Positions 7,858-16,624 of a stretch of 64,000 nucleotides of DNA are shown here, piece by piece. The notes under the pieces were generated by a model, which was given only the letters and a program-made list of their open reading frames with translations, had not been told where the DNA came from and did not search any database. The number at the start of each line of letters is the position of its first letter. Position 1 is the stretch's first letter. A program made the translations under genes and the position numbers. This stretch comes from Alkalicoccobacillus porphyridii (GTDB lineage: Bacteria > Bacillota > Bacilli > Bacillales > Bacillaceae_D): assembly GCF_007293315.1 (NCBI RefSeq), contig NZ_VLXZ01000015.1:16625-80624 (forward strand), read 5' to 3'.

Positions 7858-8558
7858 TCGATTGGCAACTAGTTGTTGATTCATTCCCTATGATATTTAG
7901 GGCAATGTTTATGACACTTGGTATCACAATAGGTGCCTACCTTGTATCAGTGACATTTGGTTTGGTATTAACGCTACTTGGACGATCCTCCTTTAAACCA
8001 CTCGCTTGGCTAGTGTATGGATTCGTTCAGTTTGTCAGAAGTACACCACCACTTGTACAGTTATTCTTTGTGTATTATGCATGGCCACAGATTCCTGTGA
8101 TTGGGGTATCTATGAGTCCTATCACTGCAGGTATTGCAACGCTAGGCATTCATTATGCCACCTATCTATCGGAGATTTATCGTTCAGGCATTAACGCTGT
8201 ACCTAAAGGTCAGTGGGAAGCGAGTCGTGCGTTAAATTTCAGTAGAACCAAAACCTGGATCAAAGTTATTTTGCCACAGGCCATACCACCTGTTATTCCT
8301 ATGATGGGGAACTATTTAATTGTATTATTTAAGGAGACGCCGCTTTTGATGGCTATTTCTGTATATGAGATGCTAGCTGCAGCCCGCGAGATCGGGGCAT
8401 CGAGTTTTCAATATACAGAGGTGTATACGATTGTAGGTCTGCTATTCCTTCTGCTTAGTTATCCATCCTCTCTCTTAGTTGGCTATGCAGAGAAACGTAT
8501 GAATAATCGCATTAGCAGAAAAGCAAAAAAAGTTGAAAAGGAGCAGGCGACGACATGA
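7854..8558 (+). CDS. ehuD: Ectoine ABC transporter permease EhuD
   Basis: A 234-aa second permease of the HisMQ family, about five membrane segments, with an EAA loop (around 120-140) that contacts EhuA. The basic C-terminal tail is cytoplasmic. Its start overlaps the ehuC stop and its stop overlaps the ehuA start, each by 4 bp, so all three are translationally coupled. Confidence 0.85.
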   Translation: MIDWQLVVDSFPMIFRAMFMTLGITIGAYLVSVTFGLVLTLLGRSSFKPLAWLVYGFVQFVRSTPPLVQLFFVYYAWPQIPVIGVSMSPITAGIATLGIHYATYLSEIYRSGINAVPKGQWEASRALNFSRTKTWIKVILPQAIPPVIPMMGNYLIVLFKETPLLMAISVYEMLAAAREIGASSFQYTEVYTIVGLLFLLLSYPSSLLVGYAEKRMNNRISRKAKKVEKEQATT

Positions 8559-9331
8559 CAGAGCCCATCGTTCAATTTAAATCAATCAGCAAATCTTTTG
8601 ATGAATTAGAAGTAATGAAGGATTTCACTTTAGATGTAGATCCAGGAGAAATTGTCTCTATTATCGGCCCGAGTGGATCTGGTAAAACAACCATTATTCG
8701 AATGCTTATGACACTTGAGAAGCCGACTGGCGGAGACATTATCGTAGAAGGCGAAAACCTATGGAAAATGGAGTCAAAAGGAAAGCTTGTTCCAGCGGAT
8801 GAAAGGCATCTGCGTAAGGTTCGCTCAAATGTTGGGATGGTGTTTCAGCACTTTAATCTTTTCCCTCACATGACGATTCTTAGAAATTGTACAGAGGCTC
8901 CTATTCATGTACTGGGTTTATCAAAAAAAGAAGCTGAAACGCGCGCAAAAGAGATGCTTGAGAAAGTAGGGCTTGGTGACAAGGTGGATAATTATCCTAT
9001 GCAGCTATCAGGTGGTCAGCAGCAACGTGTGGCGATCGCCCGTGCACTAGTCATGCAGCCCAAGGTTATGCTCTTTGATGAGCCTACCTCTGCCCTAGAC
9101 CCAGAGCTTGTTGGCGAAGTCCTAGAAGTTATTAAGGATTTAGCTCAGCAAGGTGATATGAGCATGATCCTTGTGACACATGAAATGGATTTTGCGTGGC
9201 AGGTTTCGGATCGAATTGTATTTATTGCAGACGGACAGCTTGTTGAACACGGCAAGCCTAGTGAGGTTCTTGATAATCCGAAAAGCGATCGACTTAGAAA
9301 CTTCCTCGAACGCTTCCGTACACAGGTATAA
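8555..9331 (+). CDS. ehuA: Ectoine ABC transporter ATPase EhuA
   Basis: A 258-aa polar-amino-acid-type ATPase. Walker A GPSGSGKT (38-45), Q-loop Gln98, signature LSGGQQQR (151-158) and Walker B VMLFDE (171-176) are intact. An insert around residues 70-85 (LWKMESKGKLVPADE) is typical of EhuA and not of most GlnQ-like ATPases, supporting the assignment. It is the last gene of ehuBCDA, before a strong terminator. Confidence 0.87.
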   Translation: MTEPIVQFKSISKSFDELEVMKDFTLDVDPGEIVSIIGPSGSGKTTIIRMLMTLEKPTGGDIIVEGENLWKMESKGKLVPADERHLRKVRSNVGMVFQHFNLFPHMTILRNCTEAPIHVLGLSKKEAETRAKEMLEKVGLGDKVDNYPMQLSGGQQQRVAIARALVMQPKVMLFDEPTSALDPELVGEVLEVIKDLAQQGDMSMILVTHEMDFAWQVSDRIVFIADGQLVEHGKPSEVLDNPKSDRLRNFLERFRTQV

Positions 9332-9333
9332 TA

Positions 9334-9374
9334 AATACCCCCTAGCACATTTACTTGAGCTAGGGGGTATTTTT
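9334..9374 (+). terminator. Terminator after ehuA
   Basis: A 13-bp perfect stem (AATACCCCCTAGC at 9334-9346 / 9359-9371) followed by T-run. It probably also works on the minus strand for the convergent gene at 9402. Confidence 0.88.
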
Positions 9375-9401
9375 CCACATGGAAAATCGCTTTGGACAGC
9401 C

Positions 9402-10010
9402 TTATTTTACTGCCTTCTCCTGAGAGCCTGCTTCTTCCGTGGTCATTTGCTTATTCTTTTGAATTTTTCTTTTCATCACAACCGCGATAAAAATTAACAC
9501 AGCAATACCAAGGAAAATGTATGTTAGATAAGAGTCAATTAAATTTTCTGCCGCTCTTCCATAAAAATAAAACAGAAACCCAACAGCATAGAACTTCACA
9601 GCTCTGCCAATAGAAGCATAGCCAATTAGCTTCCACATTGAGAATTTCATAGCCCCTGCCATAATAGTAAACACTTTAAATGGGATGGGAGTGAATGCTC
9701 CTATTAAAATCGCAGCTTCCCCATTTTTCGTAAACATGGCCTGAGCCGACTGCATAGAGCCCTTCTTTAGAAACCTTTGAAGCACGGAGTCTCCAAGGAG
9801 GCGACCAATGAGATAACCAAGAGGCGTTCCGAGTATACAGGCCACATATCCAACGGTCGCCAGCCATAATGCTTGGGAAGGATTAATTAAACTGAGTGAA
9901 ACCTGAAGAAAGAAAGCAGGGATTGGAAAGATAACTGCATCAGCGAAGGAATGTATAAATAATCCCCATGCCCCAAAATCCCTTAAAAAATCGATGACTG
10001 CATCAAACAA
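9402..10010 (-). CDS. VTT-domain (DedA/YqaA-like) membrane protein
   Basis: A 202-aa integral membrane protein with a VTT/SNARE-associated domain, about residues 10-165. A Pro-rich re-entrant segment (DAVIFPIPAFF) and the GAFTPIPFK motif (about 105-113) are characteristic. The tail after the last membrane segment is charged. DedA relatives flip lipid carriers such as undecaprenyl phosphate or phosphatidylethanolamine; this YqaA-like subgroup has no assigned substrate. The start is TTG at 10010, a few bases after AAAGGAGAGAGAAGGG. Confidence 0.82.
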   Translation of the reverse strand: MFDAVIDFLRDFGAWGLFIHSFADAVIFPIPAFFLQVSLSLINPSQALWLATVGYVACILGTPLGYLIGRLLGDSVLQRFLKKGSMQSAQAMFTKNGEAAILIGAFTPIPFKVFTIMAGAMKFSMWKLIGYASIGRAVKFYAVGFLFYFYGRAAENLIDSYLTYIFLGIAVLIFIAVVMKRKIQKNKQMTTEEAGSQEKAVK

Positions 10011-10276
10011 CCCTTCTCTCTCCTTTCATCTCGCCCCTACAAACCTTTTATCTTATACTTCTATTATTACACATAAATTTGTATGAATATATGGCTAAAA
10101 TCCCAATATTGATATTACATATAATACCAATCATTTCTTGATTAGGTGGTACCGATCTGCTATGATACGTTCGACCGGACTTATCACCCGGTCCGCTTTA
10201 AAAAAAGCCTTACTCTGGTCATGTGCATTCCTACTTCTGGTGGTACAAAATTAGGAATCACAGGAGGCGATGTAAG

Positions 10277-10432
10277 ATGGCACAACAGATATTGTGTGAA
10301 GTATCTAGCTGCTTACACTGGGCTGGTGACAATCATTGCGGCGCATCAGAGATTTATGTGGTGAATCACCATTCGAAATCCGATGCAAAGGATTCTGCCG
10401 AAACCGATTGTAAAACCTTTGAGGTTCGATAA
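10277..10432 (+). CDS. DUF1540 small Cys-rich protein
   Basis: A 51-aa protein with the DUF1540 pattern: four cysteines (7, 12, 21, 45), the core NHCGASEIYV and an acidic segment before the last Cys. This looks like a small metal site, but no function is established for the family. AGGAGG (10262-10267) sits 9 bp before the ATG, and a strong terminator follows the stop. The upstream 10011-10276 holds a GACCGG/CCGGTC hairpin near 10170-10195 and no clear promoter. Confidence 0.85.
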   Translation: MAQQILCEVSSCLHWAGDNHCGASEIYVVNHHSKSDAKDSAETDCKTFEVR

Positions 10433-10436
10433 ACCT

Positions 10437-10474
10437 CAAAAAGGGAGAGACGCCGATGCGTTTCTCCCTTTTTA
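10437..10474. terminator. Bidirectional terminator between DUF1540 and ferredoxin reductase genes
   Basis: A 15-16 bp stem (AAAAAGGGAGAGACGC / GCGTTTCTCCCTTTTT) with CGAT loop; A- and T-runs on either side let it serve both convergent genes. Confidence 0.9.
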
Positions 10475-10483
10475 TCATAAACC

Positions 10484-11554
10484 CTACTTGCTTCCCCCTG
10501 CATACGCCAGTAGACCTTTTTTAGTAAGCTCTTCATTCTTTTCCTTAAACCGCTCGTTATGTGAGGAAACGTATGCCTGCTCAGTGGCCTCCGGCTCAAT
10601 AAACAGCTTAGCCTGATTAACGGCTTTCGCCCCATCTACATAGGCTCCTGCAATTAGTCGCAGCTTACCATCATTACTCACTAAATCTCCTGCAGCAAGC
10701 ACTCCTGGTACACTCGTTTCCATCTTTTCGTTTACTGTCAGAATCCCTTCTTGAGTCTCAAAATTTAGAGGACTCTCAAGAAGAAAATCAAGGTCCATTT
10801 TGTAACCGTGATTAACAATGACTGCATCCACCTGCTGCTCCACACGTTCTTCCGTTTCAAGCTGCTTTAAGGTTACTCGTTCAATTTGAGTCCCTTCCGC
10901 ATCACCATGTAGCTCTTCAACACAATATGGCGTTAACACCTCAACTGATGAGTTCTTCATCTGCCTTACATTGCTTTCATGACCTCCGAATTGGTCCCTG
11001 CGATGCACAACCTTCACAGACGAAGCAATCGGCTCTAACGCATTGGCCCAATCAACGGCTGAATTCCCTCCACCGGATATTAGGACATTCTTGCCTTTAA
11101 ATGTATCCAGCTGCTGCACGGTATAATGCAGGTTTGTGACCTCGTATCGATCGGCACCTTCAATTTCAAGCTTGGTCGTTTTAAAAATACCGTGACCTAC
11201 AGCTAAAATAATACATTTTGAGTAGTGGGTCTCCCCAGAGGATCCACGTAGGAGAAAGACACCGTCTTCACGCCGGGTCAGCTCTTTAATTTGTTCATTT
11301 AAACATATGGTCGGATCAAATGTTCTGCCCTGTTGATTTAGGTTAGAAAGGACCTGTTGCCCAGGTGTAGGAGGCAAACCGCCAATATCCCAAATGATCT
11401 TCTCGGGATAGAGTAGAACTTTTCCACCGAGCTGAGATTGATATTCAATAATTTTTGTTTTTAAGTCACGCATACCGCTGTAAAACGCACTATACAAGCC
11501 AGCAGGTCCACCGCCTATAATGGTCACATCATATATATCCTCTTGATTTCCCAA
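10484..11554 (-). CDS. Ferredoxin/flavodoxin-NADP+ reductase, YcgT/YumC type
   Basis: A 356-aa flavoprotein of the thioredoxin-reductase-like FNR class. FAD site GGGPAG (14-19), NAD(P) site ISGGGNSA (about 159-166) and the FAD motif AAGDL (about 290) are present. There is no redox-active CxxC, which separates it from thioredoxin reductase. It should pass electrons from NADPH to ferredoxin or flavodoxin. A Fur-box-like site just upstream suggests iron-starvation control, as reported for B. subtilis ycgT. It is slightly longer than usual at the C-terminus. Confidence 0.88.
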   Translation of the reverse strand: MGNQEDIYDVTIIGGGPAGLYSAFYSGMRDLKTKIIEYQSQLGGKVLLYPEKIIWDIGGLPPTPGQQVLSNLNQQGRTFDPTICLNEQIKELTRREDGVFLLRGSSGETHYSKCIILAVGHGIFKTTKLEIEGADRYEVTNLHYTVQQLDTFKGKNVLISGGGNSAVDWANALEPIASSVKVVHRRDQFGGHESNVRQMKNSSVEVLTPYCVEELHGDAEGTQIERVTLKQLETEERVEQQVDAVIVNHGYKMDLDFLLESPLNFETQEGILTVNEKMETSVPGVLAAGDLVSNDGKLRLIAGAYVDGAKAVNQAKLFIEPEATEQAYVSSHNERFKEKNEELTKKGLLAYAGGSK

Positions 11555-11606
11555 AACGTCTTCCCTCCTGATCAGAACGTACTATCTATAATTACTCACG
11601 CTTTTC

Positions 11607-11630
11607 ATTAAAAATGATTCTCATTCTTAA
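11607..11630 (-). promoter_or_regulatory. Fur-box-like operator upstream of ferredoxin reductase
   Basis: The palindromic core AATGATTCTCATT (11613-11625) closely resembles the Bacillus 7-1-7 Fur site (TGATAATNATTATCA). It lies about 55-75 bp before the start codon, where a promoter is expected. Confidence 0.6.
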
Positions 11631-11726
11631 TTATAGCAAGCTTTAATCGAGAAGAAAAGGCGAAATACATGAACAATTGGAAAAAAAGAGAGGTGGTTAT
11701 TAGTGAATGAGTGTATTGTGCTTCGG

Positions 11727-12125
11727 CTGCCGCTACCTGGATGAAAGGGCACGCTTTCCGCGGGAGTATCCGCGCTAACCCGCCTACGTCGATTTATCTC
11801 AATGAACCTTTTTATCGACGTTACTGAAAAAATCATCTAGTAATGAGCTCATGCACCGCTACAGGAGAAAACTTCGCTTTCCACGGGAACGGCCTCAGCC
11901 CTTGAAGTGGAAGTGCGCCACTTCAATGTCTTCAGACTCGTTCTGTTCCGTAGGAGTCTACGTTTCTCCTTCCGCTCATGTTTTGGATTAAACAAATGAC
12001 CAACATTCCTATTTAAGGAAATCAAGGTTGTTTTTAATTAGAAATAAGATTCATTGTAATAAAAAACTTCTTTTTCAGTAGCCTCCTTTTCCTTCCGCAG
12101 GCGTCGGCCCTCCAATTTCGTCCGC
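11727..12125. repeat. Composite repeat: type A carrying a type B palindrome
   Basis: The type A left end (GCTTCGGCTGCCGCT, GGGCACGCTTTCCGCGGG) and right end (CCGCAGGCGTCGGCCC, TTTCGTCCGCTTG) flank a forward type B unit at 11857-11980. Short AT-rich linkers separate them. The linker motif ATGACCAACATTCC recurs at 5111-5127. No gene is supported in the gap 11640-12460. Confidence 0.8.
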
Positions 12126-12303
12126 TTGAGAAGAGGGGAGTCCATGATGCTTACGTATATCCTAAAAGATAATCAGATTATAGTTTTCAATTTTCATAGT
12201 GGTATTCATTCATTTATTTCTCCGTGCCTTAGCTGGTGTTCTAAGAAAGTAAGGGCTGTATTCAAAGGGCAAATGTTCGGTTACTAGATCATAGACGTAA
12301 TTA

Positions 12304-12438
12304 GCGGCCGGGATGGAAGGGCCGACTCCTGCGGGAGGAAAGGGCAAGGTTGAAATACAACTGGCACAGCCAGTTTTAGTTCAACGCCCGCCCGCGGAAA
12401 GCGTGCCCCTCCATCCAGGGAGCGGCAGCCGAAGCCCC
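12304..12438. repeat. Type A element without insert, reverse orientation
   Basis: Reads as the reverse complement of type A: the right end near 12316 and the left end GGGAGCGGCAGCCGAAG at 12417-12434. The middle forms a hairpin (AACTGGC / GCCAGTT) different in sequence from the equivalent hairpin at 41975-42117. Confidence 0.8.
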
Positions 12439-12460
12439 TTTACCCATTGCAACACGACAA

Positions 12461-12496
12461 AACCCCGCACCACATTTTTTCATGCAGTACGGGGTT
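12461..12496 (-). terminator. Terminator after M3 peptidase gene
   Basis: Stem AACCCCG / CGGGGTT (12461-12467 / 12490-12496), extended by further imperfect pairs, with a short T-run on the minus strand. Confidence 0.75.
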
Positions 12497-12509
12497 GTTT
12501 ATAGGAGGT

Positions 12510-14204
12510 TTATAATGTTTGATCTTGTATGCTATTGAGCCATTCTTCAATCTCACCAATGACTGATTCCACGCAGCCATCTTCAAATGGAGAGCGGAGG
12601 CCTGCCACTTTGACTAGCTCTACAAAGGATAGACTTCCTCCCTTTTGACAGAGCTGCAGGTAATCCTGCCATGCAGTCTCTTTATCCTGATGCATCCGTT
12701 GCCAGAACTGCAGTGCACAAATTTGGGCGAGCGTATAATCAATATAATAGAATGGAACCTGATAGATATGTGACTGTCTTTGCCAGAAACCGCCTGCCTC
12801 CAGATAGCTGTTTCCATCATAATCACGATGTGGCAGATATCTCTCTTCTAGCTTCCGCCAGTGCAGCTTACGCTCCTCGGGTGTCGCTTCCGGATTTGCA
12901 TAGATAAAGTGCTGGAACTCATCTACAGCTACTCCATAAGGAATAAACAACAAGGATTCGGCAAGATGAGAGAATTTGTACTTTTCCGTATCCTCTTTAA
13001 AGAATTGGTCCATCCAAGGCCACGCAAAAAATTCCATACTCATTGAGTGAATCTCTGCAGCCTCCATGGTTGGAAAGCTGTACTCAGGTACTCCCAGGTG
13101 ACGGCTTTCATAAACCTGAAAGGCATGTCCGGCCTCATGGGTTAGTACGTCAATATCGCCTGAGGTCCCGTTAAAGTTAGAGAAAATAAAGGGGGAGCCG
13201 TACTCAGGGAAATACGTGCAGTATCCCCCACTTTCTTTTCCTTTTTTACTTACTAGGTCCATCAACTCATTCTCTACCATAAAAGTAAAGAACTCATGGG
13301 TTTCAGGTGAAAGCTCCTTGTACATCTTTGCTCCATTTTCAATAATCCAGTCTGCATCCCCTTTAGGAACCGCATTACCGGATTGAAAGCTAAAATTCTC
13401 ATCATAGAACTTTAGTTTGTCTACACCGATCCGCTGTTGCTGACGCTGTCTCAGCCTTGTAGCTACAGGCACAATATATTCCTCTACCTGCTTTCTAAAA
13501 TTGGCGACCATTTCAGCATTATAATCCGTTCTCGTCATTCTTGCATATCCTAGCTCCACAAAGCTTTCGTAGCCGAGTTTCTTTGCCATTTGAGTACGTA
13601 CTTTAACTAAATCATCATAGATCCGGTCTAACTGCTCGCCCTGCTCAGCCAAAAACTGAAACTTAGCAGTAGATGCCTGCTTACGAGTGCCACGATCCTT
13701 TGACTGTTCATAAGGAGTTAATTGAGCAAGCGTACGTTCTTCCCCGTCAAAGTGAACCTTTGCTGAAGCAATAAGCTGTCCATACTCTGTTGTTAATTTA
13801 TTTTCCCGCTGTAGATCTGGAATGATATCGGGACTAAATGTTTTTAGCTGAAGCTCCGCAAGCATAAACAACTGACGCCCCCATCTCTTTTCGAGCTCAT
13901 CACGAAATGTCGATTGAAGCAGCGCCTTATAATAGTCAGTTACAAACTCTTGGATAATCGGCATAATGTCATCTATGTATTCTTTTTCTGCTTTATAAAA
14001 AGCATCCTCTGTATCAATTGAATGTCTGGTTGTGACTAGATTTGATTGTGTTTCCAACCAATTGCTATAGGACTGAATATCTTTTAATGCGTCGACCTGC
14101 TCCTCTACGGTTGTAGACTCATTGAATACCTTCAAATACTTCGTAAAGGTACTTTCCACTTCTTCCTTCTCTGGTCTTTTGTAGGGCATTTCCGAAAACT
14201 TCAT
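12510..14204 (-). CDS. M3-family oligoendopeptidase (PepF-related)
   Basis: A 564-aa zinc metallopeptidase, cytoplasmic, acting on short peptides. The active-site motif HEAGH is at 356-360, with the third ligand expected at Glu381 or Glu384 (MEAAEIHS). An N-terminal helical region (1-200) and the catalytic helical bowl give the family's usual length. It matches the M3 group of about 565 aa better than classical PepF (about 600 aa). It is transcribed alone, towards the repeat-rich gap. Confidence 0.9.
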   Translation of the reverse strand: MKFSEMPYKRPEKEEVESTFTKYLKVFNESTTVEEQVDALKDIQSYSNWLETQSNLVTTRHSIDTEDAFYKAEKEYIDDIMPIIQEFVTDYYKALLQSTFRDELEKRWGRQLFMLAELQLKTFSPDIIPDLQRENKLTTEYGQLIASAKVHFDGEERTLAQLTPYEQSKDRGTRKQASTAKFQFLAEQGEQLDRIYDDLVKVRTQMAKKLGYESFVELGYARMTRTDYNAEMVANFRKQVEEYIVPVATRLRQRQQQRIGVDKLKFYDENFSFQSGNAVPKGDADWIIENGAKMYKELSPETHEFFTFMVENELMDLVSKKGKESGGYCTYFPEYGSPFIFSNFNGTSGDIDVLTHEAGHAFQVYESRHLGVPEYSFPTMEAAEIHSMSMEFFAWPWMDQFFKEDTEKYKFSHLAESLLFIPYGVAVDEFQHFIYANPEATPEERKLHWRKLEERYLPHRDYDGNSYLEAGGFWQRQSHIYQVPFYYIDYTLAQICALQFWQRMHQDKETAWQDYLQLCQKGGSLSFVELVKVAGLRSPFEDGCVESVIGEIEEWLNSIQDQTL

Positions 14205-14287
14205 TCATACAACATCCTTCCTAAGTCAAAATTCGAGCTATCCTCTTATTCTATTCAACAAACATAGCGCTACCTCCTCTTTTCTAA

Positions 14288-14719
14288 TTAAGGAGTTAGA
14301 ATTCGATAAGGAACTGGAGAGGTGAGCACGGTAGATGTATTAATCGTTCCGAATGGAATCAGCCGGTCTATTAACATCCTCATCGTATTCATATCATGAA
14401 CAGCTGCTTTCAAAAAATAACTCACTTCACCAGTGACACGGTGACATTCAATGATCGCCTCTTCTTGTTGGATCATCTCCTCAAATTCTTGAAGCGATAC
14501 TTTTAATGCACTAACTTGAATAATCAACATGATTTCTCTGCCAATGGCTGGTAGAGAAATTCGTGCTGTAAAGGCATCAATAATACCCTTCTCCTGCAGT
14601 CTAACCAAACGCTCTGCTGTACTTGGTCGACTAAGAGCTAATAATTTCGAAAGCTCGCTCACCGATATCCGGGCGTTCTCTTGTAAATGGGTGAGAATCT
14701 TACAATCAATAAGGTCCAT
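14288..14719 (-). CDS. Lrp/AsnC-family transcriptional regulator
   Basis: A 143-aa regulator with an N-terminal winged HTH (about 4-55, ISVSELSKLLALSRPSTAERL) and C-terminal RAM domain (about 65-140). The ATG at 14719 is chosen because GGGAGAGG lies just upstream; an upstream in-frame extension of 33 codons lacks family similarity. It diverges from the yitT-type gene at 14887, a plausible target, with about 165 bp between them. Confidence 0.87.
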   Translation of the reverse strand: MDLIDCKILTHLQENARISVSELSKLLALSRPSTAERLVRLQEKGIIDAFTARISLPAIGREIMLIIQVSALKVSLQEFEEMIQQEEAIIECHRVTGEVSYFLKAAVHDMNTMRMLIDRLIPFGTINTSTVLTSPVPYRILTP

Positions 14720-14886
14720 CTCAACCTCTCCCTTCATTTTTATTTTATTATAAGCGATAATCCTGCAATAAAAAGGTTCATCGTAAGATATTCCTTCATA
14801 TTTATATGGGTTTACCATCTATATCTTTATATTATTAAGGTAGTAGAATTGGATCGGTTTGTACAGATAAGGAGTGGCACGAATAT

Positions 14887-15507
14887 ATGAGAAAATGGAT
14901 ACACATTTGGTTGGGCTGTTTTGTGGTGGCATGCGGCGTATTGATTCTTAAGCATTCAGATTTGGTTACCGGGGGCACAGCCGGTTTATCTTTGGGCTTA
15001 AGTTACCTTACACAGCTACCGTTTGCGCTTTTATTTTTTGTTATTAACATTCCGTTTTATATTTTTTCTGTGATTCGGATGGGCTTGTCCTTTACGGTAA
15101 CCACCATCTTATCGGTTTCCCTTCTGTCCGTGCTAACGGCGGCGGATGTATGGCTTCCTTCGTTTGTGATTTCGTATTGGAGTGGGGCTTTAATAGGCGG
15201 GGTACTTATTGGTTTGGGACTAAGTCTCTTGTTTAGAAACCAAGCCTCACTTGGAGGATCGAATATTCTCGCTCTTTTTCTTCAGAAGCGTTATGGATTT
15301 GACCCTGGGAAAACAAACTTTTTATTTGATTTGATGGTTGTGTTAACAAGCGTCTACACTATCGGCATTGTAAAAGGATTCTTTTCCATTGTATCCATTG
15401 CAGTCACCTCTAGAATCATTAGTTACTTTAAACAAGGAAATGTAAGCAAAAAGCCTGTGGTAAAAGAAGAGTATGTTCTACCTGGAGAAGCTTCTCTATC
15501 TAAATAA
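14887..15507 (+). CDS. YitT-family membrane protein (short form)
   Basis: A 206-aa protein with five or six membrane segments and the YitT N-terminal signature (LVTGGTAGLSLGLSYLT, about residues 26-42; LGGSNILALFL, about 125-135). The usual cytoplasmic C-terminal domain is missing: full YitT proteins are about 280 aa. Function and substrate are unknown. AAGGAG is about 12 bp before the ATG, a slightly long spacing. Divergence from an Lrp-type gene suggests local control. Confidence 0.83.
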   Translation: MRKWIHIWLGCFVVACGVLILKHSDLVTGGTAGLSLGLSYLTQLPFALLFFVINIPFYIFSVIRMGLSFTVTTILSVSLLSVLTAADVWLPSFVISYWSGALIGGVLIGLGLSLLFRNQASLGGSNILALFLQKRYGFDPGKTNFLFDLMVVLTSVYTIGIVKGFFSIVSIAVTSRIISYFKQGNVSKKPVVKEEYVLPGEASLSK

Positions 15508-15513
15508 ATCATG

Positions 15514-15562
15514 AAGACCCAAACGATTAGGTTGATTTAACATACTATCGTTTGGGTCTTCT
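15514..15562 (+). terminator. Terminator after yitT-type gene
   Basis: A 14-bp perfect stem (15514-15527 / 15547-15560) with a 19-nt loop; the T-run is poor. Confidence 0.65.
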
Positions 15563-15609
15563 ATGTTAAAACGGCAGAAGGGGGCTAGTCTACTTTATGA
15601 AGCTTACAT

Positions 15610-16146
15610 TCATTTCTCAAACACATACAACTTGCCATTACTAGGTAATTTAAAATAAGGACCTCTATAGCCGCGTTTGAGTAACTGTTGTCTCATAATG
15701 TCCATGACGGCACCATGACTGACAATTAAACAGTCTTTGCCCTCTGCTTCTGCTTTTGTCAAAATATCATTGAGCCGGGCTCTTGTTTGTTGTCTGTTTT
15801 CAGGCTGAGATGCATGAGTGAATACCCACGCCAGCCTAATCAATATGAGATGTAAGAATAAAGGCAGTCGGAACGGCGCGTTAAATGGCGGAACCAACTC
15901 AATTTCCCTGAGCTTTTTTGTTTCTTTAATCGGCCCTGTGTAAATGGATTTCGCTGTCGTTTTGGCTCGGGGTAAATCACTAGAATAACAAGCCTTCCAA
16001 TTTACCTTCCCGAGATCCACTGGATTCTCCTCCACATCAGATGCGTCATATTCCTTCACCCATTCAACCAAGTCACGACTGTTAATAAAATGCCGTTCAG
16101 GATATCCACGTGATACTCTGAAGTGTCGGACTAATCCTATTTTCAT
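15610..16146 (-). CDS. Histidine phosphatase family protein
   Basis: A 178-aa phosphoglycerate-mutase-like phosphatase. The N-terminal catalytic motif reads LVRHFRV (RHF in place of the usual RHG). The second catalytic His is in VSHGAVM (about 142-148), and Arg60 is in DLPRAKTTA. The substrate is unknown. RBS AAAGGGGAG precedes the ATG. It is the last of three phosphatase/hydrolase genes (HAD, Nudix, this) following rqcP on the same strand with short gaps, so probably cotranscribed. Confidence 0.82.
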   Translation of the reverse strand: MKIGLVRHFRVSRGYPERHFINSRDLVEWVKEYDASDVEENPVDLGKVNWKACYSSDLPRAKTTAKSIYTGPIKETKKLREIELVPPFNAPFRLPLFLHLILIRLAWVFTHASQPENRQQTRARLNDILTKAEAEGKDCLIVSHGAVMDIMRQQLLKRGYRGPYFKLPSNGKLYVFEK

Positions 16147-16169
16147 GTGAAGCTCCCCTTTCAGCCATG

Positions 16170-16601
16170 TTATCTCCAGCCGTCACTGTCATACCACATT
16201 GTTGAGTCCTGTTTGTGAATCGCTTTTTTTACATAGTTAATCGTGTTTTTAGGCAGCTCATCTAATGGGTACCATGCTAAGGCTTTGCATTTGTCTGGCT
16301 CCGCATTATATGGTTGACCCTCCCATTCTTGAATCCGAACAAAGAAGTCGACCCAATTGAGATTTTCTGAGGAACGGTGCAGCACACCAGCCACCTCAAT
16401 TTGATCTTGTTGAATCGTAATCCCAACTTCTTCTTTTGCCTCACGCTGCACAGCAGAGAGCATGTCCTCTCCAAAGTCAATTTTGCCTGCCACAACGCTC
16501 CAATTCCCATCCTCAAAGCCTGTATTCTGCCTCTGCAGCATAAGAATCTGATGCTCTTGTATAATCAACAAATGAACAGACCCAAATAAATGCGGTTTCA
16601 T
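16170..16601 (-). CDS. Nudix hydrolase
   Basis: A 143-aa Nudix protein with a complete Nudix box at residues 39-61 (G39, E45, R53-E54, E57-E58, G60). It hydrolyses nucleoside diphosphates linked to another group; the exact substrate is not visible. GGAGG precedes the ATG by about 6 bp. It sits between the HAD and histidine phosphatase genes with about 23-bp gaps each side. Confidence 0.87.
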   Translation of the reverse strand: MKPHLFGSVHLLIIQEHQILMLQRQNTGFEDGNWSVVAGKIDFGEDMLSAVQREAKEEVGITIQQDQIEVAGVLHRSSENLNWVDFFVRIQEWEGQPYNAEPDKCKALAWYPLDELPKNTINYVKKAIHKQDSTMWYDSDGWR

Positions 16602-16624
16602 CTCAGCCTCCGTTTCAGACGAAT

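Noticed and set aside
10146..10364. 72-codon plus-strand ORF overlapping the DUF1540 gene
   Set aside because: Different frame from the recognised DUF1540 protein; covers a promoter-like and hairpin region.
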